From NCBI RefSeq assembly GCF_010470665.1, contig NZ_VOPZ01000006.1, positions 239,274-303,273 of the forward strand: DNA of 64,000 nucleotides, in the 5' to 3' direction. A program made the translations under genes and the position numbers. Positions 1-8,927 of the stretch are shown here, one piece after another. Position 1 is the first letter of the stretch; every line of letters begins with the position of its first letter. Below the pieces are notes generated by a model. It was not told the DNA's origin, searched no databases, and saw nothing but the letters and a program-made list of their open reading frames with translations. The DNA comes from Desulfovibrio sp. JC022 (lineage in GTDB: Bacteria; Desulfobacterota; Desulfovibrionia; Desulfovibrionales; Desulfovibrionaceae).

Positions 1-899
1 TCACCGGGCTTCATTTCAAGAACCAGATCATACATAAACGGTTCCACCAGATAGCCACGCACCAGATTATCCAGTTTCTTGCCGTTGCCGTCTCCGGGCA
101 GCAGCTGGTGAAAACGTCCTGAATCAAGATTATGCAAATGCACTGCAAACTTGCTGTTGCGGTCTTCCAGCTCTTCCCCGATCCATGACCGCTCGCCCAG
201 CGCATTGGAATTTTCCCCGAGACAAAAACGCTGATCTTCGGGAATTTTGACCTTGCGCAACACGCATTGCTCCACATGGATATTGTCATGTTGCAGAGAA
301 TCTTTAAGCAGAGTTTCAAGACCCAGTGCACTGCGCGGGTACTGGGTCAAAAGACCGATATGGCGATAACGGCGGCATTCCGGGGGAACATGGGAAAAAG
401 CCTTGTAATGACCGTAGCCGAGCAGGCTGTCCAGCCGTTCCAGCCATGAATGGTCCTGCTCATCCACTGCTTTGATCATGAGCCGGGAACGGCTCCAGGC
501 CCGGAAGAATTGCACATATGCGTTATTATTCAGAATATTCAAAAAATCGCGGGTAACTGACTTGTCATCGGAAGCCTCGGACAGCAATTCCTCAGTATAA
601 AAAACAGGAAGCGGTGAAGATGCCCCGTAAAGCCCCAGAAAAGTGGCTTCAAGATGGTAGAGGTCGCCGTTGTCCCCTTCTTTCTGTTCAATGTCGGTTA
701 GATCGGTAGCCGGAAAACCAAGGGAGAGCTGCGGACGCACCCGCAGGTGATCACGGAAAAATTCTTCAAGCTCCTTGCCCGTGCAGGTATGCGAATGCAG
801 CCGCAACAGCCGGATGGCTTGAAAAAAGGAATACCCGGTCGGTTTATCGAACAGGTTCCCGGTTACAGAAGCGGACGGTTTCCGATCATCGCAGCCCAC
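1..899 (-). CDS. tssG: Type VI secretion baseplate protein TssG (3' end outside window)
   Basis: TssG (ImpH/VasB family) is a wedge component of the type VI secretion baseplate and works with TssF, TssE and TssK. The reading frame is open from position 899 to the left edge, so about 299 residues are visible and the C-terminus is missing. The frame contains the family-typical early segment FFQAIRLLRLH followed by LSLGFPATD and FLGLYGASSPLP. No ATG fits the N-terminus. GTG at 899 gives the start MGCDDRKP and overlaps the last 37 bases of tssF, which suggests translational coupling. It is the last visible gene of the minus-strand tssA-B-C-hcp-E-F-G operon. Family assignment is from recognised sequence pattern and gene order. 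Confidence 0.85.
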   Translation of the reverse strand, partial: MGCDDRKPSASVTGNLFDKPTGYSFFQAIRLLRLHSHTCTGKELEEFFRDHLRVRPQLSLGFPATDLTDIEQKEGDNGDLYHLEATFLGLYGASSPLPVFYTEELLSEASDDKSVTRDFLNILNNNAYVQFFRAWSRSRLMIKAVDEQDHSWLERLDSLLGYGHYKAFSHVPPECRRYRHIGLLTQYPRSALGLETLLKDSLQHDNIHVEQCVLRKVKIPEDQRFCLGENSNALGERSWIGEELEDRNSKFAVHLHNLDSGRFHQLLPGDGNGKKLDNLVRGYLVEPFMYDLVLEMKPG

Positions 900-2593
900 T
901 TGTACAGCTCCTTGTTTAAGGTGTCCTCAACGGTCAGCCGGGTAAAACAATTCACCGAGGCATAGCCCGAAAAAAAACGGTTCATCACTGAACTGAACAG
1001 ATAAAGATCGCCGCTGTTGGCAAAGCCGTCACAGCTGAGCGACATCTTAATTTCCCGCCCGCGCATGACCAGCCCACGCACCAGACGGTCCCCCTCGCTT
1101 ACATCCATGCCGGAAATGGCTTCCACCCTTTTGGTATTGGCCACCACCGAACCCCGGTCACGGGTATCGGTAAAAATGTAAAGCTTGACCATGGCCCGCA
1201 AACTCTCCACATCAGCCACGGAAAGATAATTTAGATAAAGGTGCGAGAGCAGCCGCCAGAGCAGGTTGCGGCCCAGCGGGGGCTGTACCGGGGAAGTGGG
1301 CTGGCGGATATTTTCAAACGAGGCCAGCTCCGGGGAAGTTCCGGTCGGTTTGCTGATATCCCCGTAACGCAGTTTTTCCGGCAGGGTTCCGTTGGTGCAG
1401 GTCAAAGCCATGGAAAGGGTTTCATTCGCAGGCTCATCCCCCTGCGCCGGATAGGCCACGGAAACAAAAATATCGGTTTTGTCCCGGACAGGAGAGCGGC
1501 GATGATGTACCGTATACACTGGCATTTCCCCGGCCTGCGGATTAAACATATGGAATGGCTTATACGGTTTTTCTTCCACCGTACCCTGCACGTAACCCAC
1601 CACTGAATCCACAGAATAAACCTGATAATCGCCCCCGGAATCACCGGACGGACGTATCTGATATTCCGGCCTCTTATGATCCAGAATCACCGGCTCGGCA
1701 TCACGTTTGAATAAATTGATCGCCGGAGTAGCGAACAAACAGAGATCTTCCTTGGTAAAGCGGTCAAAGGTCTGAGGAATTTTTTCCAGTTCCAGAACAA
1801 TCTTGAACTTTGATCCTCCGCCCCGGTTGCGCCAGTTATTCAGCCCGGTAATTTCAAAAAAAAGGAATTTTTCCGGCAGGATGAAATATTCCTGCAAAAT
1901 CCGGTAGCCCGGAAAGGATTGCGAGGGATAAGGCAGCAAAGCTTCTTCATCTTCAAACCCCACAGCCTTAAAATTGTTTTTCCCCAATATGCACAGGCTT
2001 CCATCCTCAGAACTTATCTGAATCTCCCGGATATAATTGAACAAAAATTTATAACGCATGGAAGCGTTAGCCGCGTCTCCGGTCAAGTGAAAGCGTAGAC
2101 TGGAGTTCTCCCATTTATCCAAAGGGATACCCGTAAGTTCCAGATTAATAGTCAAAGTTCCCGAAGTTCCGGCCCCCTTAACCAGATCAATTCCGGTAAT
2201 GCTTAAGGGGTGCAGGTCCACGTCATAAGTGGTGGAAAAAGTACAGGGAACGCCGCTGACAGGGATTGAAGCGATCTGCGAGCCGATGGGAACTCGGATG
2301 CTTTCCATCAAGCTCGGCTTGGGCTTAAACTTAATAATCGTAGTGGAAGGGATAGGCCGCAGATAGTGCGGAAAAATCAGCTGCACCAGACCGTGTACTA
2401 TCTCCGGGAATTCATCGTCCAGCTTCTGGTTGATCATGCCGGACAGAAATGCCGAGCCTTCCAGAAGCCGCTCCACATCAGGATCGGCGCCCGGTCCGGT
2501 CAGCATGGGAGCCAGCGCGGGGTGGGTTTTGGAAAATTCCACCGCCAATTCGCGCAAATGGCTCAGTTCCCTCTGATAATACTTTTCTATCAT
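863..2593 (-). CDS. tssF: Type VI secretion baseplate protein TssF
   Basis: TssF (ImpG/VasA) is a baseplate wedge protein that pairs with TssG under the contractile tail. The 576-residue product has the normal family length. Its N-terminus MIEKYYQRELSHLRELAVEF and the following FSKTHPALAPML and VERLLEGSAFLSG segments are typical of the family. An ATG 72 bases further upstream (2665) exists, but the extra residues come from an intergenic repeat, so the start at 2593 is preferred. The gene lies between tssE and tssG. A 216-base gap holding two inverted copies of the intergenic repeat separates it from tssE, which is unusual inside a T6SS operon. Confidence 0.93.
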   Translation of the reverse strand: MIEKYYQRELSHLRELAVEFSKTHPALAPMLTGPGADPDVERLLEGSAFLSGMINQKLDDEFPEIVHGLVQLIFPHYLRPIPSTTIIKFKPKPSLMESIRVPIGSQIASIPVSGVPCTFSTTYDVDLHPLSITGIDLVKGAGTSGTLTINLELTGIPLDKWENSSLRFHLTGDAANASMRYKFLFNYIREIQISSEDGSLCILGKNNFKAVGFEDEEALLPYPSQSFPGYRILQEYFILPEKFLFFEITGLNNWRNRGGGSKFKIVLELEKIPQTFDRFTKEDLCLFATPAINLFKRDAEPVILDHKRPEYQIRPSGDSGGDYQVYSVDSVVGYVQGTVEEKPYKPFHMFNPQAGEMPVYTVHHRRSPVRDKTDIFVSVAYPAQGDEPANETLSMALTCTNGTLPEKLRYGDISKPTGTSPELASFENIRQPTSPVQPPLGRNLLWRLLSHLYLNYLSVADVESLRAMVKLYIFTDTRDRGSVVANTKRVEAISGMDVSEGDRLVRGLVMRGREIKMSLSCDGFANSGDLYLFSSVMNRFFSGYASVNCFTRLTVEDTLNKELYKWAAMIGNRPLL

Positions 2594-2602
2594 ATTTAAG
2601 AT

Positions 2603-2690
2603 GCCTCCGGCGGCTCTCCGAGGGCCAGAGAAACTTTTTGGAAAAAGTTTCTCTGGACTCTTCAAAAACTTTTAATAGGGCTTCGCCGCC
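2603..2690 (+). repeat. Intergenic compound repeat, copy 1 (AAACTTTTT variant)
   Basis: This is one of nine copies in the window. The general layout is GCCTCCGGCGGC, a GC-rich stretch, then an AT hairpin, then a CTTTTATTAGGGC-like stretch, and finally CTTCGCCGC. In this copy the central hairpin is GAAACTTTTT/AAAAAGTTTC instead of the AAACCCTTTT/AAAAGGGTTT form. It lies between tssE and tssF and is paired with an inverted copy at 2741-2808. The ends GGCGGC and GCCGCC are themselves complementary, so the whole element can fold. Whether it acts in mRNA processing, stability or mobility cannot be told from sequence. Confidence 0.85.
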
Positions 2691-2740
2691 TTGTGATGCC
2701 AAAAGTAGCGAATGCTTATAAACCGGGCACTAAACACTCA

Positions 2741-2808
2741 AAAGGTTTTGGGATTCTTAAACCCTTTTGCAAAAGGGTTTAAGGCCCCCGGCAGGGCCGC
2801 CGGAGGCA
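2741..2808 (-). repeat. Intergenic compound repeat, copy 2
   Basis: The sequence reads as the reverse complement of the family consensus: a TTTTGGGATTCTTAAACCC segment, the hairpin ACCCTTTTGCAAAAGGGTTT, then GCAGGGCCGCCGGAGGC. It forms an inverted pair with copy 1 in the same tssE-tssF gap. Confidence 0.85.
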
Positions 2809-2809
2809 G

Positions 2810-3229
2810 CTAGTTATCTTTCACTGAAATTTGTCCGTCTGGATCGAGAACCGTCTCGAATACTACGGGCATGTCTTGGCCCTCTAAGGCCAGCTTGGCT
2901 TGCAGCTTGAAATGCAGAGCCAGCGGGTTATCCTCCATGGGAACAAATTCTATATTCACGTTTGCCAGCCGGGGTTCATATTTTAGGATAACCTCGGTCA
3001 TGGACTCCTCAATGGAGCGTACCGCATCCAACCCGGTGGCCCCGATCATGGACGTAAAATCCGGGACCCCGAAATCGGGCGCGATCTGGGCATTACCCTG
3101 CCGGGTATTCAGGATCATGCGCAGGTAATCCAGCACAGACTTGACCACCTGCCCCGGCTCGGCAGAATCCCGCCAATCCGGGTCCTCTTCCATGAAACGG
3201 ATACGTTCAAGAAGTCGCTGAGTGGTCAA
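2810..3229 (-). CDS. tssE: Type VI secretion baseplate protein TssE (gp25-like)
   Basis: TssE is the gp25/lysozyme-like baseplate protein that helps start sheath polymerisation. The conserved gp25-type segments are present: VLDYLRMILNTRQGN, then FGVPDF, SIEESMTEVILKYEPRL and a C-terminal beta region. Start choice is uncertain. TTG at 3229 gives MTTQRLLERIRFMEED, which matches usual TssE N-termini, and has a purine-rich GGAAGGGGGAG just upstream. A GTG at 3268 would add 13 residues but has no visible Shine-Dalgarno and sits next to a repeat. The product is about 139 residues. The gene is flanked on both sides by copies of the intergenic repeat. Confidence 0.88.
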   Translation of the reverse strand: MTTQRLLERIRFMEEDPDWRDSAEPGQVVKSVLDYLRMILNTRQGNAQIAPDFGVPDFTSMIGATGLDAVRSIEESMTEVILKYEPRLANVNIEFVPMEDNPLALHFKLQAKLALEGQDMPVVFETVLDPDGQISVKDN

Positions 3230-3271
3230 AGCTCCCCCTTCCAAATCACGCCACAATGTCCAAAACACAGT

Positions 3272-3362
3272 GGCGAAGCCTAACTAAAAAGTTTGGGATC
3301 CTTAAACCCTTTCCAAAGGGTTTGAGGCCCCCGGCAGGGCGCCCCGCGAGGCCGCCGGAGGC
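3272..3362 (-). repeat. Intergenic compound repeat, copy 3
   Basis: This copy fills the gap between hcp and tssE and is inverted relative to the consensus. It carries the hairpin AAACCCTTTCC/AAAGGGTTT and a GC-rich arm lengthened by GCGCCCCGCGAG. It is followed at 3374-3390 by AGCGCAGAGCGCATC, an accessory motif that also accompanies the copies near 15.7, 24.5 and 49.8 kb. Confidence 0.85.
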
Positions 3363-3393
3363 TTTTCCTCATCAATAGCGCAGAGCGCATCAA

Positions 3394-3876
3394 CTAACTG
3401 GATTTCCAGTCGTCAGTGTATTCAATATTGCCGTCAGCGTAGGTCCATGTGATTTTGGAATAGGTAAAGCTGACGTCTTCCATGTCGTGATACCCTTTGT
3501 TGTCGGGCAGGAAAGTCACCGGCTTATAGTTGTGCAGGTTGACGATGATCGCTTCTTCCATCTTGATGGTGTAGTACTTCTTTTCAATTCCGGTGGCATC
3601 GATATGGTAGTGGTCGATTTCAACAGTGAGTTGCTCACCTTTACAGCAGGCCTGAGCCAGTTTAGGGGAACCGTTATCCACGTGTTTGGTCACGGTGAAC
3701 GGTTTGTGGATACGCTGCCCGGTGGGAAGCCCGGTATGGGTATCCTTGGGAATTTCAACATTGTGATCCAGCGCATAAACAAGCATGGTATCTTTTTTAT
3801 CGCCCATCTGAGTACAATCACCCTTGATCTGTCCCTGAGTCTTTCCTGTTACCTTCATATACGAAGTAAGTGCCAT
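3394..3876 (-). CDS. hcp: Hcp family type VI secretion tube protein
   Basis: Hcp (TssD) forms the stacked hexameric rings of the T6SS inner tube and is secreted with effectors. The 160-residue product starts MALTSYMKVTGKTQGQIKGD, a clear Hcp N-terminus, and keeps the GLPTGQRIHKPFT and ITWTYADGNIEYTDDW regions typical of the family. The ATG at 3876 is preceded by GAGGAGAAGG, so it is preferred over the upstream start at 3891. Its place inside the structural operon between tssC and tssE suggests this is the core tube subunit rather than an orphan effector-linked Hcp. No effector extension is visible. Confidence 0.95.
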   Translation of the reverse strand: MALTSYMKVTGKTQGQIKGDCTQMGDKKDTMLVYALDHNVEIPKDTHTGLPTGQRIHKPFTVTKHVDNGSPKLAQACCKGEQLTVEIDHYHIDATGIEKKYYTIKMEEAIIVNLHNYKPVTFLPDNKGYHDMEDVSFTYSKITWTYADGNIEYTDDWKSS

Positions 3877-3959
3877 AACCCTTCTCCTCAAAATGCATGA
3901 TTAAAGGTTGACCGTTTCAGCGGCTGCCGTGGGTACGGCAGCCGGACTCTTTCGACTAA

Positions 3960-5441
3960 CTATTCCTTCTCCAGCTTACCCAGCAATGAGAGGGTGAAAG
4001 AAGCACCCATGTACTTGAAATGCGGGCGGGCCTTCAGGGAAACCTGATACCAGCCCGGATCGCCTTCCACATCGCTGACCTCAATCTTGGCCATACGTAA
4101 GGGACGGCGGCTGCGCACACTGGGTGCGGGGTTGTCCATCTCGGTGACATACTGGGAAATCCAGGTGTTCAGTTCGCGCTCAAGATCGCCACGCTCTTTC
4201 CATGTACCGATATTTTCGCGCTGGATAACTTTGATGTAGTGGGCCAAGCGGTCCATGATCATCATGTAAGGCAACTGGGTGGAGAGCTTGTAATTAAGCT
4301 CGGCTTCCTTGCCTTCTTTGCTGGTGCCGAAGAACTTCGGTTTCTGACAGGAGTTAGCGGAAAAGAACGCCGCATTGTCACTGCCTTTGCGCATGGTCAG
4401 ACCGATGAATCCTTCCTCGGCAAGCTCGAATTCCCTGCGCTCGGAAAGAAGCACCTGCGTGGGAATCTTGGTCTGCACCGCGCCCATGGCCTCGTACTGG
4501 TAGAGGGGCAGGTCTTCCACGGCCCCGCCGCCCTGCGGACCTATGATGTTTGCGCACCAACGGTACTTGGCAAATGAATCGGTCAGCTTGGAGGCAAAAG
4601 CAAAAGCTGTGTTGCCCCAGCAAAAGTCATCATCTCCGTCGGAAACAGACTCCTGATAGTTGAAACTTTTTGCCGGAAGGGTTTCCGGTCCGTAAGGAAG
4701 CCGCAGCAGGAATTTAGGCAGGGTCAGCCCCACATTGCGGGCATCGTCCGACTCGCGGAAAGAGTTCCACTTGGCGTATTGCGGCATTTCAAAAATGGAT
4801 TTGAGATCCTTAAGATTGGGTAGCTCACTCCATTTTTCAATACCGAAAAATTTCGGACCGGCAGCGGCAATAAACGGCGCATGGGACATGGCAGAAACCG
4901 AAGCAGTATATTGCAGCAGTTTCATATCCTGCGGGCCGGGTCCAAAATCATAATTACCGATAATAGCCCCGAAAGGCTGCCCGCCGAACTGACCGTATTC
5001 CGCGGTATAGGCCTGCTTGTAGAGACCGGATTTGGTAATTTCCGGTGCATCATCGAAATCATCAAGCAGGTCCTCTTTGGAAACATTCATCATCTGAATA
5101 CGCACATTTTCCCGAAAATCAGTACGGTCAATCAGGAATTTGAGTGACCGCCACGAGGATTCCATTTTCTGGAATTCCTTGTTGTGCATAATGCTGTCCA
5201 TCTGGGCGGATAATTTTCCATCAATCTGGGCCAGCATGTCATCCACGAGATTGCCGGAAATCTTGGCTCCTTCGCGTTCCGGCTTGACCATTTCCTCAAG
5301 AAAAGCCTGCAAGCCCGCCTTGGTCACAGAATAGGCTTCATCTTCGGGCTTGAGTTTGGTGGCCTCCACAATATCATCTAGAAGCGAACCTTCGGCAGCG
5401 GACTGCGCAGCCTGCTGTTGTTCAAGTTTTTCTTCTGCCAT
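3960..5441 (-). CDS. tssC: Type VI secretion contractile sheath large subunit TssC
   Basis: TssC (VipB/EvpB family) is the large subunit of the contractile sheath and assembles with TssB around the Hcp tube. The 493-residue length is normal. Recognisable family segments are the N-terminal LLDDIVEATKLKPEDEAYS, FGAIIGNYDFGP, FIAAAGPKFFG, a DSFAKYRWCANIIGPQGGG stretch and the C-terminal RPLRMAKIEVSDVEGDPGWY. ATG at 5441 follows a GGGGGAAT Shine-Dalgarno. It lies 11 bases downstream of tssB, consistent with tight cotranslation of the two sheath subunits. Confidence 0.96.
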   Translation of the reverse strand: MAEEKLEQQQAAQSAAEGSLLDDIVEATKLKPEDEAYSVTKAGLQAFLEEMVKPEREGAKISGNLVDDMLAQIDGKLSAQMDSIMHNKEFQKMESSWRSLKFLIDRTDFRENVRIQMMNVSKEDLLDDFDDAPEITKSGLYKQAYTAEYGQFGGQPFGAIIGNYDFGPGPQDMKLLQYTASVSAMSHAPFIAAAGPKFFGIEKWSELPNLKDLKSIFEMPQYAKWNSFRESDDARNVGLTLPKFLLRLPYGPETLPAKSFNYQESVSDGDDDFCWGNTAFAFASKLTDSFAKYRWCANIIGPQGGGAVEDLPLYQYEAMGAVQTKIPTQVLLSERREFELAEEGFIGLTMRKGSDNAAFFSANSCQKPKFFGTSKEGKEAELNYKLSTQLPYMMIMDRLAHYIKVIQRENIGTWKERGDLERELNTWISQYVTEMDNPAPSVRSRRPLRMAKIEVSDVEGDPGWYQVSLKARPHFKYMGASFTLSLLGKLEKE

Positions 5442-5452
5442 GGATATTCCCC

Positions 5453-5935
5453 CTACTCGATTCCAAGTTCTTTGAGCAGCTTTTCACGCGCGCCGTCATC
5501 CTTGACCAGTTCCTGAACCTTTTTCCTGAATTCCGGCACATTGGAGAGCGGACTCTTCAGGGCTTTCAGGGCTTCACGAAGCTCCATGAGTTTTTGAAGT
5601 TCCGGAACCTGACTGATAATCCGGTCCGGGTCGAAATCCTTGAGGCTTTCAAACTTGAGCTTAACCGCCATCTGCGCGTCAGGGTCGCCGCTGAGTTTAT
5701 CCTCAACACCCATGTTCAACTCCAGATCCTGAGCCTTGAGAACTTCGTTGAAATTATCCTTGTCGATATTCACCGGATCGCGGTCCTCGACCATACGATC
5801 ATCATCTTTTTGGGTAAAATCTCCGACCACGAGCAGCTTGAGAGGAAGCTCGACCTCTTCTTTCGCGTCGCCAGTCTCAGGCTTATAAACAATGTTGACC
5901 CGCTCCTTGGGAGCTACGGAACCTTCTTTAGCCAT
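5453..5935 (-). CDS. tssB: Type VI secretion contractile sheath small subunit TssB
   Basis: TssB (VipA family) is the small sheath subunit and forms a heterodimer with TssC. The 160-residue product has the family N-terminal pattern RVNIVYKPETGDAKEEVELP followed by KLLVVGDFTQ. Further on come the FNEVLKAQDLELNMGVEDKL and LKFESLKDFDPDRI segments. A TTG at 5941 could add two residues, but the ATG at 5935 has the better spacing to GGAGG, so it is taken as the start. The order tssA-tssB-tssC is standard. Confidence 0.95.
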   Translation of the reverse strand: MAKEGSVAPKERVNIVYKPETGDAKEEVELPLKLLVVGDFTQKDDDRMVEDRDPVNIDKDNFNEVLKAQDLELNMGVEDKLSGDPDAQMAVKLKFESLKDFDPDRIISQVPELQKLMELREALKALKSPLSNVPEFRKKVQELVKDDGAREKLLKELGIE

Positions 5936-5980
5936 ATTCAAGACCTCCGCTGAAAAGTTTCTGGGAACAGTCCAAACCGT

Positions 5981-7534
5981 CTAGTTAACTCCGTTAATCT
6001 TCAACCCCTCAACAGGACTGAGCCTGCTGATACGCTGTAAAATTTCAACACTCTTTGTTGCTGATTCCGGTCCGCCCTCGGCAACCATGGCCCCGTAGGC
6101 AGCCAGCAAACCGGATAAAGCAAGTTCCGGCTCCCACTGCTCAAGGCCGGAACTGTCAATTTGTTCCAGCAATTCAACTGCATGCACATGGGCCACTCCG
6201 GCCTGTCCCTCTGCCGTAAGCAATCCGGTCAACCCGGAACGCAGCCGAAAAACAGAGCGCAAAGAGGGAGATGTATTGATACTATCACAAATGATAGAAA
6301 CTGCCTCGAACATTTTTTTATCCGCTGCAAATTGGTTCGCTTTAGCCATTATTTCAGAAACTTTGTCCGCCTTATCCTCTGTCCCGAGAGCACCGCCCTT
6401 GCTTTTGCCAAGAGATTGCAACCACGAACGGGTCTTGGGATCAGCAAAAGGAGTACCGTCTGCAAAGCTCAAGGAAGCCATACCGGGCAGACGTTGCACA
6501 TAAATTTCCGTTTCCAATTCAAGGGCGGTCAGTGCTTCGACGTATCCAGCACCTAAAGCTTTAAGGGCCTCAGCTGACATGCGACTCAAATCGAGCCAGA
6601 AAAGATATTCCCCGACACGGGACTCGGCCTCACGCAAGGCCCCTGCGAAATCAGACTTTTGAAGCTGGCTGAGAATAGAATCTTTGACCGGGCCGTCCGG
6701 CGCAGGAACCATGGTCCGCCCGTTTTGCGCAGGAGGAAGGGAGGAAATAGGCATCCACGCGGACATGCGCCGCAACCTATAGCCCTCAGCAGCGGCAAGA
6801 TCATTCACGAGAAGATATTCCGAAAGAGGTCCGAGAGAGGAAAGCATGGCTTTAAACCCGGCGGAATATTCTTCGGAAGAATTTATATTGCCTACGCCAG
6901 ACGCAACATAAGAAGCAGAAGGAACAGTTTCGGTGGATGCAGCCGAGCCGGAACCATCCCCTTCCCCGACAGAAGCGGGATGTTCGGGCTCAGGCTCCGC
7001 CACTACAGGCAGATGGCGAACATAGCCGGACAAATCCCTCAATACTGGCGCATCTTCAGATTTTTCCGCTAAAGCCGCATCTAACTCAGTGATGCGCTTA
7101 TCCAGCAGATCCACTACTTCTTTGGAAAGCTCACCCCCGTCATATTTTTTGAGATATTTTTCAGCTTTCTCAACCCACCAGCTGATGGCCCCGAATCTGC
7201 CGCGCATACGTTTTTTAGCCGGATAAAGTGTGTCCCAAAAATTAGTAATCAAATCGAGCAGAAGCTGCGCCCCGGCGGAAAGACCTTCGACTCCTTTAAG
7301 GTGTAAAAGTCCCACACCAAGATATGAAGCGACCTTTAAATCTTTGGACTTGCTGCTCAAAATAACCGAACCGAGCTTGATCACCCGTTTCCAATCCACG
7401 GCTCCGCCCGCAGTGGCACTGGCAAGTTTGTCGATCTCCTGCTGCAAACGGTCGTACTCCGGCTCGTAACGGGCATCTGCCCCGGCCGGATGTTCTTCGC
7501 TGACAGGCTTCCTGCCCAGATCGAGTAGTTCCAT
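5981..7534 (-). CDS. tssA: Type VI secretion protein TssA
   Basis: TssA is a cap or initiator that binds the baseplate and coordinates tail tube and sheath growth. The 517-residue protein has the ImpA_N-type N-terminal domain, with GADARYEPEYDRLQQEIDKL near residues 18-37 and NFWDTLYPAKKRMRGR near 115. A low-complexity linker around residues 185-210 separates it from the C-terminal region, where ALSGLLAAYGAM and ATKSVEILQRISRLSP suggest the ring-forming domain. ATG at 7534 is preceded by GGAGGAAGC. It is the first gene of the visible T6SS operon; a promoter candidate lies about 85 bases upstream. TssA subtypes differ in the C-terminal domain and the exact class is not assigned here. Confidence 0.9.
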   Translation of the reverse strand: MELLDLGRKPVSEEHPAGADARYEPEYDRLQQEIDKLASATAGGAVDWKRVIKLGSVILSSKSKDLKVASYLGVGLLHLKGVEGLSAGAQLLLDLITNFWDTLYPAKKRMRGRFGAISWWVEKAEKYLKKYDGGELSKEVVDLLDKRITELDAALAEKSEDAPVLRDLSGYVRHLPVVAEPEPEHPASVGEGDGSGSAASTETVPSASYVASGVGNINSSEEYSAGFKAMLSSLGPLSEYLLVNDLAAAEGYRLRRMSAWMPISSLPPAQNGRTMVPAPDGPVKDSILSQLQKSDFAGALREAESRVGEYLFWLDLSRMSAEALKALGAGYVEALTALELETEIYVQRLPGMASLSFADGTPFADPKTRSWLQSLGKSKGGALGTEDKADKVSEIMAKANQFAADKKMFEAVSIICDSINTSPSLRSVFRLRSGLTGLLTAEGQAGVAHVHAVELLEQIDSSGLEQWEPELALSGLLAAYGAMVAEGGPESATKSVEILQRISRLSPVEGLKINGVN

Positions 7535-7617
7535 GCTTCCTCCGCTATCGAATACGTACTGAATACCAGATGGATATTTCGTCCTAAGATTCTACGAACA
7601 GACCAGAGACCCCAAAA

Positions 7618-7645
7618 AGCATAACATACATACGCATAGTGGCAA
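7618..7645 (-). promoter_or_regulatory. Candidate sigma70-type promoter of the T6SS operon
   Basis: Reading the minus strand, TTGCCA (7645-7640) and TATGCT (7623-7618) are separated by 16 bases and lie about 85 bases upstream of the tssA start. The match to TTGACA and TATAAT is partial, so this is a prediction from sequence pattern only. Confidence 0.35.
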
Positions 7646-7659
7646 ACAAAGAACGGAGT

Positions 7660-7695
7660 AAAAAAGCCCCGCTATGTGAAAATACTACGGGGCTT
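7660..7695 (-). terminator. Rho-independent terminator after the flavodoxin gene
   Basis: On the minus strand AAGCCCCG and CGGGGCTT form an 8-bp stem around a 16-base loop, followed directly by TTTTTAC. It lies about 40 bases past the stop of the flavodoxin gene and separates that operon from the T6SS operon. Confidence 0.75.
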
Positions 7696-7736
7696 AAGAT
7701 AATGCCAAAACCGACGAGAGATAATATTTAAATAAA

Positions 7737-8288
7737 CTATGCAGACTGCAAAGATCCCAACAACCCGATCGTTTTTTCCCGGACCTGTTTCAAATCATCG
7801 GCATTGGGACGGCCTTCAATATTTCCCAGCCGTCCGCTGATGTTGAAATGCTGCATCTTTTCCGGGACAAAAGCACCTATGACCGACCATTCATCAGCCA
7901 CGGTTATACCCAGATGATCAAAGAGCTGCCCCATGTACTTAATGGCCGGCACAGCTTCAGCCTCCCCGGTATGCGGCCCTGCATAAGTGCAGTAAACGCA
8001 GGCAAATTTTCCGGGAATACGCGGTGATCCGGGAAGAATCAGGTTCTTTTCACGGGCGTAGGCGAGCTGTCTGTTGATCCAGTCCTGCACGGACTTTCCC
8101 GGAAGCCAAGTATAAACCCCGGAACCAATGAATGTGAAATCGTAATTCAGCAAATCGAAAAGGACACCTTCCTTTTTAAGATTGACTGTGCTGACATTAT
8201 GCCCGGCCTGAACTGCCGCTTTTTCGATTTCAAGGGCTACTTTTTCGGTCTGACCGTTAAGTGAACCGTAAAGATTGAGAATCTTCAT
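7737..8288 (-). CDS. Flavodoxin-family protein
   Basis: The 183-residue product has a flavodoxin-like fold. The N-terminal strand and loop MKILNLYGSLNGQTEKVA resemble the FMN phosphate-binding loop, FTFIGSGVYTWLPGKSVQDW fits the second flavin-binding loop, and FACVYCTYAGPHTGE matches the third. It is probably a soluble FMN-dependent electron carrier or quinone/NAD(P)H-type oxidoreductase; the substrate cannot be told. It is the last gene of a three-gene unit with the methyltransferase and activase (17 bases to the next start), so it may serve as an electron donor in that context, which is inference. Start ATG at 8288 follows GAGGGGAAA. Confidence 0.75.
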   Translation of the reverse strand: MKILNLYGSLNGQTEKVALEIEKAAVQAGHNVSTVNLKKEGVLFDLLNYDFTFIGSGVYTWLPGKSVQDWINRQLAYAREKNLILPGSPRIPGKFACVYCTYAGPHTGEAEAVPAIKYMGQLFDHLGITVADEWSVIGAFVPEKMQHFNISGRLGNIEGRPNADDLKQVREKTIGLLGSLQSA

Positions 8289-8305
8289 TTTTCCCCTCTT
8301 CAGGA

Positions 8306-8908
8306 TTAAACTTTTCTAAAACAAATTAAATAATTAAACCCTAGATCTATATAATGTAGTTCAGTAAAGCCGAGCGGTTCGATCAGAACCCTCAGTTCCT
8401 CACCGGAGATACGCATATGTAACGGCGGACCAAAATCGGTCCTTTCTTTTTTGCATTCCAGCACAGCCACTTGCCCAGAAGTTTTCAAAACCCTGCGGAC
8501 CTCTGTAAAAACAGATTCACCATACTCTTCAAGGTTCATACAATGCAGGGAAGTACTCATGAAGCAGGTATCCACGCTGCCATCCTCAAAAGGAAACTTA
8601 CCGGTCATATCACCAAGATAGGTGCTGACATTCTTCAGTCCGTTCTCCTCAGCCTGCAATTTGACATGCTCCAGCATCACGTTATTGCTGTCAAAAGCAT
8701 AAACCCTGCCCGATGGTCCCACCTCGAGCCCGGCATGAATCGAGTAATCTCCGGGACCGCACCCCAGATCCAGGAAAACATTCCCATCCTGAAGAGCCAG
8801 AGTTTTGAAGACCAGACTTGAATCATGCATGCCGTAACTGGTGGGCCCCCGCCTATGACGGCCATGCCCGCCGTGACAATGCTTTCCGGCCTTATGTTCT
8901 TTATTCAT
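8306..8908 (-). CDS. Class I SAM-dependent methyltransferase with His-rich N-terminus
   Basis: The 200-residue protein carries the Rossmann-fold SAM motif VFLDLGCGPGDYS near residue 45, the acidic residue after strand 2 in VYAFDSN and the motif GSVDTCFMSTSLHCM. ATG at 8908 has AGAGG upstream. The longer ORF from 8989 would overlap the activase gene and is not supported. The first 20 residues are rich in His, Lys and Gly (HKAGKHCHGGHGRH), which could bind a metal ion; that is a guess. It lies 19 bases from the activase stop and is probably cotranscribed. The substrate is unknown. Confidence 0.75.
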   Translation of the reverse strand: MNKEHKAGKHCHGGHGRHRRGPTSYGMHDSSLVFKTLALQDGNVFLDLGCGPGDYSIHAGLEVGPSGRVYAFDSNNVMLEHVKLQAEENGLKNVSTYLGDMTGKFPFEDGSVDTCFMSTSLHCMNLEEYGESVFTEVRRVLKTSGQVAVLECKKERTDFGPPLHMRISGEELRVLIEPLGFTELHYIDLGFNYLICFRKV

Positions 8909-8927
8909 TGTAACCTCTTTGCTGCGG